The notes below the pieces were generated by a model, which ran no database searches, was not told where the DNA came from, and worked only from the letters and a program-made list of their open reading frames with translations. Below, one piece after another: positions 54,319 to 58,295 of a DNA stretch of 58,295 bases (position 1 is its first letter; each line of letters starts with the position of its first letter). The stretch spans positions 1 to 58,295 of the forward strand of contig JADLAT010000018.1 in NCBI GenBank assembly GCA_020848095.1. Direction: 5' to 3'. The position numbers and the translations under genes were made by a program. The DNA is from Alphaproteobacteria bacterium (lineage in GTDB: Bacteria > Pseudomonadota > Alphaproteobacteria > Micavibrionales > Micavibrionaceae).

Positions 54319-54696
54319 TTATGCTTCTTCTGCTTCACGAACCACAATGGTCATGTTGCTAAATTTCTTTTCAATAGCCGCGCTGCGACCACGACCACGT
54401 GTATGAAAACGCTTCAGAACCATGGTCTTACCCACAGTCGCTTCGGCCACAACAAGACGATCAACATCAAGTCCGTGGTTATTTTCCGCATTCGACACCG
54501 CCGATTGCAAAAGCTTTCTTACATCCTGTGCGATGCGGCGCTTGGAAAACTCCAGATCGATCATAGCCCGACCGGCGCTTTTTCCACGAATAATCTGTGC
54601 CAGCAAATTGAGCTTTTGCGGTGATGTACGGAAGTATTTCCCGTAGGCCATCGCCTCGCTGTCTTTCAGCCGTCTGGCGTTTTTTTCCTGTCCCAT
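54319..54696 (-). CDS. rplV: 50S ribosomal protein L22
   Basis: A 125-residue L22. The core ([44 protein letters not shown]) and the tunnel-lining loop ([25 protein letters not shown]) are intact. AAGGA lies before the ATG. It has a slightly longer N-terminus than usual. Confidence 0.97.
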   Translation of the reverse strand: MGQEKNARRLKDSEAMAYGKYFRTSPQKLNLLAQIIRGKSAGRAMIDLEFSKRRIAQDVRKLLQSAVSNAENNHGLDVDRLVVAEATVGKTMVLKRFHTRGRGRSAAIEKKFSNMTIVVREAEEA

Positions 54697-54717
54697 AACT
54701 CTTGTCCTTATCCTGAA

Positions 54718-54999
54718 TTATTTCTTGCCGCCGGATTTTTTGTCGCCACCATGGCCTTTAAACGTACGGGTAGGGGCAAACTCGCCCAGCTTGTGACCGA
54801 TCATCTGATCGCTTACAAGTACCGGAATAAATTTGTGACCGTTATGCACGCCAAAAGTCAAACCAATCATATTGGGCAAAATAGTCGAACGACGCGACCA
54901 TGTCTTGATTACCGTATTTTTACCGGAGGCGCGCGCTTCATCAACCTTTTTCAGGATGCTTTTCTCAACGAACGGGCCTTTCCAAACACTGCGTGCCAT
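54718..54999 (-). CDS. rpsS: 30S ribosomal protein S19
   Basis: A 93-residue S19: [66 protein letters not shown]. The frame is open 17 codons further upstream, but the ATG at 54999 is canonical and follows AAGGAAG. It sits in the 30S head. Confidence 0.97.
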   Translation of the reverse strand: MARSVWKGPFVEKSILKKVDEARASGKNTVIKTWSRRSTILPNMIGLTFGVHNGHKFIPVLVSDQMIGHKLGEFAPTRTFKGHGGDKKSGGKK

Positions 55000-55072
55000 T
55001 TTGTCTTCCTTTTTCTCTTCTTCTATGTCCGGGCGGAGGAAAAACCTCACGCCTTATAAACGATGTTCCTTA

Positions 55073-55897
55073 TTATTTTTTGCGTCTACGGACGATATAT
55101 TTGTCCGTTGCCTTATTCTTTCTGGTCTTCGCCCCCTTCGTTGGCTTACCCCACGGGGTAACAGGGTGACGTCCACCGGAAGTGCGCCCCTCGCCGCCGC
55201 CGTGTGGGTGGTCAACAGGGTTCATCACCACGCCTCTAACATGCGGGCGACGCCCTTTCCAACGTGAACGACCGGCTTTACCGTCATTAGCGTTCATGTG
55301 GTCCGGGTTTGAAACGGCGCCAATCGTCGCCATGCAATCACCACGCACAATGCGCAGCTCGCCGGAGGTCAGTTTAATCTGGGCGTAGCCCTGATCACGA
55401 CCGACCAGCTGGCCGAATGCACCGGCGGAGCGAATCATCTGCGCACCCTTGCCCGGCTTCATCTCCACATTGTGAATAATCGTGCCCACGGGCATGTTCT
55501 TCAACGGCATCGCATTTCCGGGTTTTACGTCCACTTTCTGACCGGCAACAACCTTGTCACCAACAGAAAGGCGCTGAGGCGCAATAATGTAACGCAGCTC
55601 ACCGTCCGTGTATTTAACCAGAGCAATAAAAGCCGTCCGGTTAGGGTCATATTCAATGCGCTCAACAATCGCATCCATATCCCATTTATTGCGCTTCCAA
55701 TCTATAATCCGGTAGCGACGTTTATGGCCGCCGCCGATATTGCGGTTCATGGCACGACCAGTGTTGTTGCGTCCGCCAGATTTGGTCAGACCCTCCGTCA
55801 GCGTCTTCTCAGGCTTGCCTTTCCAAAGATCACTGCGGTCAACCTGAACCAATTGTCTTTGGCCGGGGGTTGTTGGATTATATTTTTTCAGTGCCAT
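55073..55897 (-). CDS. rplB: 50S ribosomal protein L2
   Basis: A 274-residue L2, essential for peptidyl transferase centre assembly. Conserved parts: [48 protein letters not shown], and [31 protein letters not shown] with the conserved His. Standard length. Confidence 0.98.
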   Translation of the reverse strand: MALKKYNPTTPGQRQLVQVDRSDLWKGKPEKTLTEGLTKSGGRNNTGRAMNRNIGGGHKRRYRIIDWKRNKWDMDAIVERIEYDPNRTAFIALVKYTDGELRYIIAPQRLSVGDKVVAGQKVDVKPGNAMPLKNMPVGTIIHNVEMKPGKGAQMIRSAGAFGQLVGRDQGYAQIKLTSGELRIVRGDCMATIGAVSNPDHMNANDGKAGRSRWKGRRPHVRGVVMNPVDHPHGGGEGRTSGGRHPVTPWGKPTKGAKTRKNKATDKYIVRRRKK

Positions 55898-55987
55898 AGT
55901 CTTCTTCCTTTTTTATATGCCGGTTCTGCCCTTTTGGGTTTTTAAAGAACCTGTCCCTTATCGGCGGATCACCATAGTTAAAATTCG

Positions 55988-56302
55988 CTATACCCCTGCG
56001 CTTGTGTCGATCGTCTGACCATCTTCCAGTGTGACGATGGCTTTTTTAAAGTTATTACGCCGACCCAAAATACCTTTGAAGCGCTTGGTTTTTCCTTTTT
56101 GTACTTGTGTATTAACCCCTTTGACTTTTACGCCAAAAAGAGCCTCCACAGCTGCTTTCACCTGTGGTTTGGTTGCATCAATTGCGACCTTGAATGTAAC
56201 TTGCGCATGCTCGGAGCCCTTCGTTGCTTTTTCCGTGATATGCGGCTGGATGATGGTGTTGTAATGCGCTTCGATCACATCATTCTTTTTTGCCTTGGCC
56301 AT
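55988..56302 (-). CDS. rplW: 50S ribosomal protein L23
   Basis: A 104-residue L23 located at the exit tunnel, a docking site for trigger factor and [47 protein letters not shown] and [22 protein letters not shown]. Starts 5 bases after rplD. 90 bases separate it from rplB. Confidence 0.97.
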   Translation of the reverse strand: MAKAKKNDVIEAHYNTIIQPHITEKATKGSEHAQVTFKVAIDATKPQVKAAVEALFGVKVKGVNTQVQKGKTKRFKGILGRRNNFKKAIVTLEDGQTIDTSAGV

Positions 56303-56307
56303 TTTAT

Positions 56308-56931
56308 CTAACCTTTCAATTTTTCTGTCAGCGCGGTTACAGCATCCTTGGTCAGGACGAGCGTATCGCGACGGAGAATATCATAAACATTCGCCCCTTG
56401 CGCAGGAAGAACATCCACCCGTGGAATATTTGCCGTTGCCCGTGCAAAATTTGCATCAATTTCCGCACCGCCAATAATAAGAACGGATTTAAAACCAAAA
56501 TTAGCCAGCGATGCCGCCATAGGCTTGGTTTTATGATCGGAAGCCTTATCACTGTCAATGACAATCAGCTTACCTGCCGCCACTTTCGCTGACAAAGCCG
56601 ATTTCAATGCCATACGGCGAATTTTTTTCGGTAGATCCGTCGCGTGTGAGCGGACAACCGGGCCATGCACGACCGCGCCGCCAATATCCTGCGGACGCTT
56701 CAAATCGCCAGCACGAGCCGAGCCAGTACCTTTTTGCTTCCAGGGCTTCTTACCTGTGCCCGTTACTTCATCCCGCGTTTGAACCTTGTGTGTTCCCGCG
56801 CGGCGTTTATTGAGCTGGTAATGCACAGTTCTGTGCAAAATGTCCCGGCGCACTTCCACACCGAAAACATCCTTATCAAGGGTGATTTCTCCGGCGTCTT
56901 TATTATCCAGTGTTTTTACGGCGACTTTCAT
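56308..56931 (-). CDS. rplD: 50S ribosomal protein L4
   Basis: A 207-residue L4: the extended loop with [22 protein letters not shown] reaches the exit tunnel constriction, and the globular part includes [18 protein letters not shown]. In E. coli L4 also represses the S10 operon; the leader is not in this window. Starts 2 bases after rplC. Confidence 0.97.
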   Translation of the reverse strand: MKVAVKTLDNKDAGEITLDKDVFGVEVRRDILHRTVHYQLNKRRAGTHKVQTRDEVTGTGKKPWKQKGTGSARAGDLKRPQDIGGAVVHGPVVRSHATDLPKKIRRMALKSALSAKVAAGKLIVIDSDKASDHKTKPMAASLANFGFKSVLIIGGAEIDANFARATANIPRVDVLPAQGANVYDILRRDTLVLTKDAVTALTEKLKG

Positions 56932-56933
56932 GA

Positions 56934-57680
56934 CTAGTCTTCCTTCTTCTCTTCATTGCCATCAACGGCATCAGCTTGTTTCTGAGATTCTGCCGCCGGA
57001 GCGGTACCCTTAATAACACCAGCAGGAAGCGGTGCGTCCTTCGGCAAAGGTTTTTTTACGGCGTCGGAAATCAAAATCCAGCCCTGTTTGGAACCGGGGA
57101 CGGCGCCCTTAATCAAAATCAAGCCGAGCTCTTCATCAACAGCAACAACCTGAAGATTTTGCATCGTAACGCGCTCATCACCCAGGTGACCGGCCATTTT
57201 CTTACCCTTGAATACTTTACCAGGGTCTTGTCTCTGGCCCGTTGAACCGTGCGAACGGTGCGATACCGAGTTTCCGTGAGATGCGCGGTGACCGGAGAAG
57301 TTCCAGCGTTTCATGGAACCTGCGAACCCTTTACCGATCGACGTGCCTGTTACATCAACGAACTGTCCGGGCACGAAATGGTTAACACCAAGCTCCACCC
57401 CGATTTCAGGTAAATTCGTGTCGGAAACGCGGAATTCTGCAACCTTTTTCTTAGGCTCAACCTTGGCTTTTGCAAAATGGCCGCGATTGGCTTTGGATGT
57501 GCGGTTGACTTTAGCCTTACCAGCGCCGAGCTGAACGGCTGTATAGCCATCCTTTTCCTGCGTGCGCAAAGCCACAACCTGACATTCGTCCACTTTCAAA
57601 ACGGTCACGGGGACATGGCGGCCGTCTTCATCAAAGACCCGCGTCATCCCCTCTTTCCGTGCAATCAATCCAGTTCTCAT
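56934..57680 (-). CDS. rplC: 50S ribosomal protein L3 with acidic/Ala-rich C-terminal tail
   Basis: A 248-residue L3. The ATG at 57680 gives the canonical [20 protein letters not shown] and follows GGAAGG; an upstream in-frame start would add 12 residues. The core ends near residue 215; the last 30 residues are Ala/Glu/Lys rich ([20 protein letters not shown]). [36 protein letters not shown] holds the Gln that is often methylated. Confidence 0.97.
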   Translation of the reverse strand: MRTGLIARKEGMTRVFDEDGRHVPVTVLKVDECQVVALRTQEKDGYTAVQLGAGKAKVNRTSKANRGHFAKAKVEPKKKVAEFRVSDTNLPEIGVELGVNHFVPGQFVDVTGTSIGKGFAGSMKRWNFSGHRASHGNSVSHRSHGSTGQRQDPGKVFKGKKMAGHLGDERVTMQNLQVVAVDEELGLILIKGAVPGSKQGWILISDAVKKPLPKDAPLPAGVIKGTAPAAESQKQADAVDGNEEKKED

Positions 57681-57792
57681 TTTTTCTTCCTTTCCAGAGG
57701 TTGAGAAATTTCCCAACTTAGCCGTGGAGCCTTTTATAAAGCCCCGTTAACTCTTTTGTCAGTTTTAATCGGAAGGTTCAAAGTCGCTTTAT

Positions 57793-58119
57793 TTAAGCGG
57801 CCTGCCCCTGCCCGATTTTAATTTCAACATCAACCCCGGCAGCCAGATCGAGCTTCATAAGGGCATCAATCGTTTGCGGTGTGGGGTCAACTATATCCAA
57901 CAGTCTTTTATGCGTCCGCATTTCAAACTGCTCCTGAGAGCCTTTATCAATGTGCGGCGAGCGGATAACAGAAAACTTTTTGATTTTGTTAGGCAAAGGC
58001 ACGGGGCCCCGAACAGAGGCTCCCGTACGTTTTGCTGTGTTCAAAATCTCCGAACTGGCATTATCCAAAATCCGGTGATCAAAAGCTTTCAACGTAATGC
58101 GTATCGTTTGTGCGTCCAT
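57793..58119 (-). CDS. rpsJ: 30S ribosomal protein S10
   Basis: A 108-residue S10: [56 protein letters not shown] and a slightly longer C-terminus than in E. coli. It also serves as NusE in antitermination. First gene of the S10 operon, directly after tuf with no terminator between. Confidence 0.98.
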   Translation of the reverse strand: MDAQTIRITLKAFDHRILDNASSEILNTAKRTGASVRGPVPLPNKIKKFSVIRSPHIDKGSQEQFEMRTHKRLLDIVDPTPQTIDALMKLDLAAGVDVEIKIGQGQAA

Positions 58120-58125
58120 AATCCC

Positions 58126-58295
58126 TTACTCCACAATTTTGGAGACGACGCCGGCGCCGACGGTTCTACCACCCTCACGGATAGCAAAGCGCAGACCCTC
58201 GCTCATCGCAATCGGGGCGATCAACGTTACTTCCAGCGCACCAACATTATCACCGGGCATCACCATTTCCGTGCCGGATGGCAAATTAACCTCGC
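58126..58295 (-). CDS. tuf: Elongation factor Tu, C-terminal part (truncated by window end)
   Basis: Only the last 56 codons are present, ending [15 protein letters not shown], the standard EF-Tu C-terminus, with MVMPGDN and [11 protein letters not shown] of domain 3 before it. It brings aminoacyl-tRNA to the ribosome. It lies 6 bases before the rpsJ start, so tuf and the S10 operon are co-transcribed. Confidence 0.97.
   Translation of the reverse strand, partial: EVNLPSGTEMVMPGDNVGALEVTLIAPIAMSEGLRFAIREGGRTVGAGVVSKIVE

Noticed and set aside
1..58295. CRISPR arrays, insertion sequences, integrases, prophage genes and rRNA genes
   Set aside because: Looked for throughout and not found.

Overview
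The window looks like chromosomal DNA of an alphaproteobacterium of moderate GC. Pointers are the RpoA start ([12 protein letters not shown]), an IalB-family protein, SapC, a NodT-type efflux lipoprotein, a carboxy(nor)spermidine polyamine route, an Xre regulator with the QQIQKYESGANR recognition helix common in the class, and a bifunctional CysN-CysC. Several traits (dimeric-type GlyRS, autotransporter, Lys/Ala-rich tails on ribosomal proteins) would fit a deep-branching lineage such as Micavibrio-like bacteria; that placement is a guess from gene content. No insertion sequence, prophage, CRISPR array or rRNA operon was seen.

Layout. 1-5930: end of a Uup-like ABC-F ATPase, a lipoprotein alpha/beta hydrolase, a large autotransporter and an IalB-like envelope protein. 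6095-11941: a tripartite RND efflux operon (adaptor, pump, outer-membrane lipoprotein) read leftward. 12040-18035: a polyamine island with a long structured leader (candidate speF-type RNA), an ornithine/lysine decarboxylase, carboxynorspermidine decarboxylase and dehydrogenase, and agmatine deiminase plus N-carbamoylputrescine amidase; together these supply putrescine by two routes and turn it into spermidine-type triamines without S-adenosylmethionine decarboxylase. 18054-20294: queC-queD-queE-queF, the GTP to preQ1 branch of queuosine synthesis. 20423-25427: TypA/BipA, a glycosyltransferase, a sugar epimerase and two HTH regulators flanking a striking double inverted repeat. 25451-31462: ugd-cysD-DUF2024-GNAT-cysNC-cysQ, which makes and recycles PAPS next to a UDP-glucuronate gene.

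31683-41870: SapC, an HTH/coiled-coil protein, a CBS protein, a DUF488 protein, a nitric-oxide defence set (flavohaemoglobin, group III truncated haemoglobin, DUF1971) sharing an NsrR-like box, tRNA-Trp, glycyl-tRNA synthetase, two small unknown genes, a Do-like periplasmic protease, and panB-panC. 41924-58295: the tuf-S10-spc-alpha ribosomal supercluster, read leftward from tuf to rplQ and including secY, adk and rpoA. It is unusual in having a signal-peptide HExxH protein and a terminator between rplO and secY, a 246-base hairpin-rich gap between rpsC and rplP, hairpins at three other junctions, and lysine/alanine-rich extensions on L30, S17, L29 and L17.

The strongest leads for something new are the regulator pair with its operator (24329-25427), the ribosomal-protein tails, the metalloprotease-like gene inside the spc operon, the NO-responsive divergent module and the structured leaders at 12100-12434 and 32520-32583. 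All functional calls rest on reading the sequence; no database search was possible.
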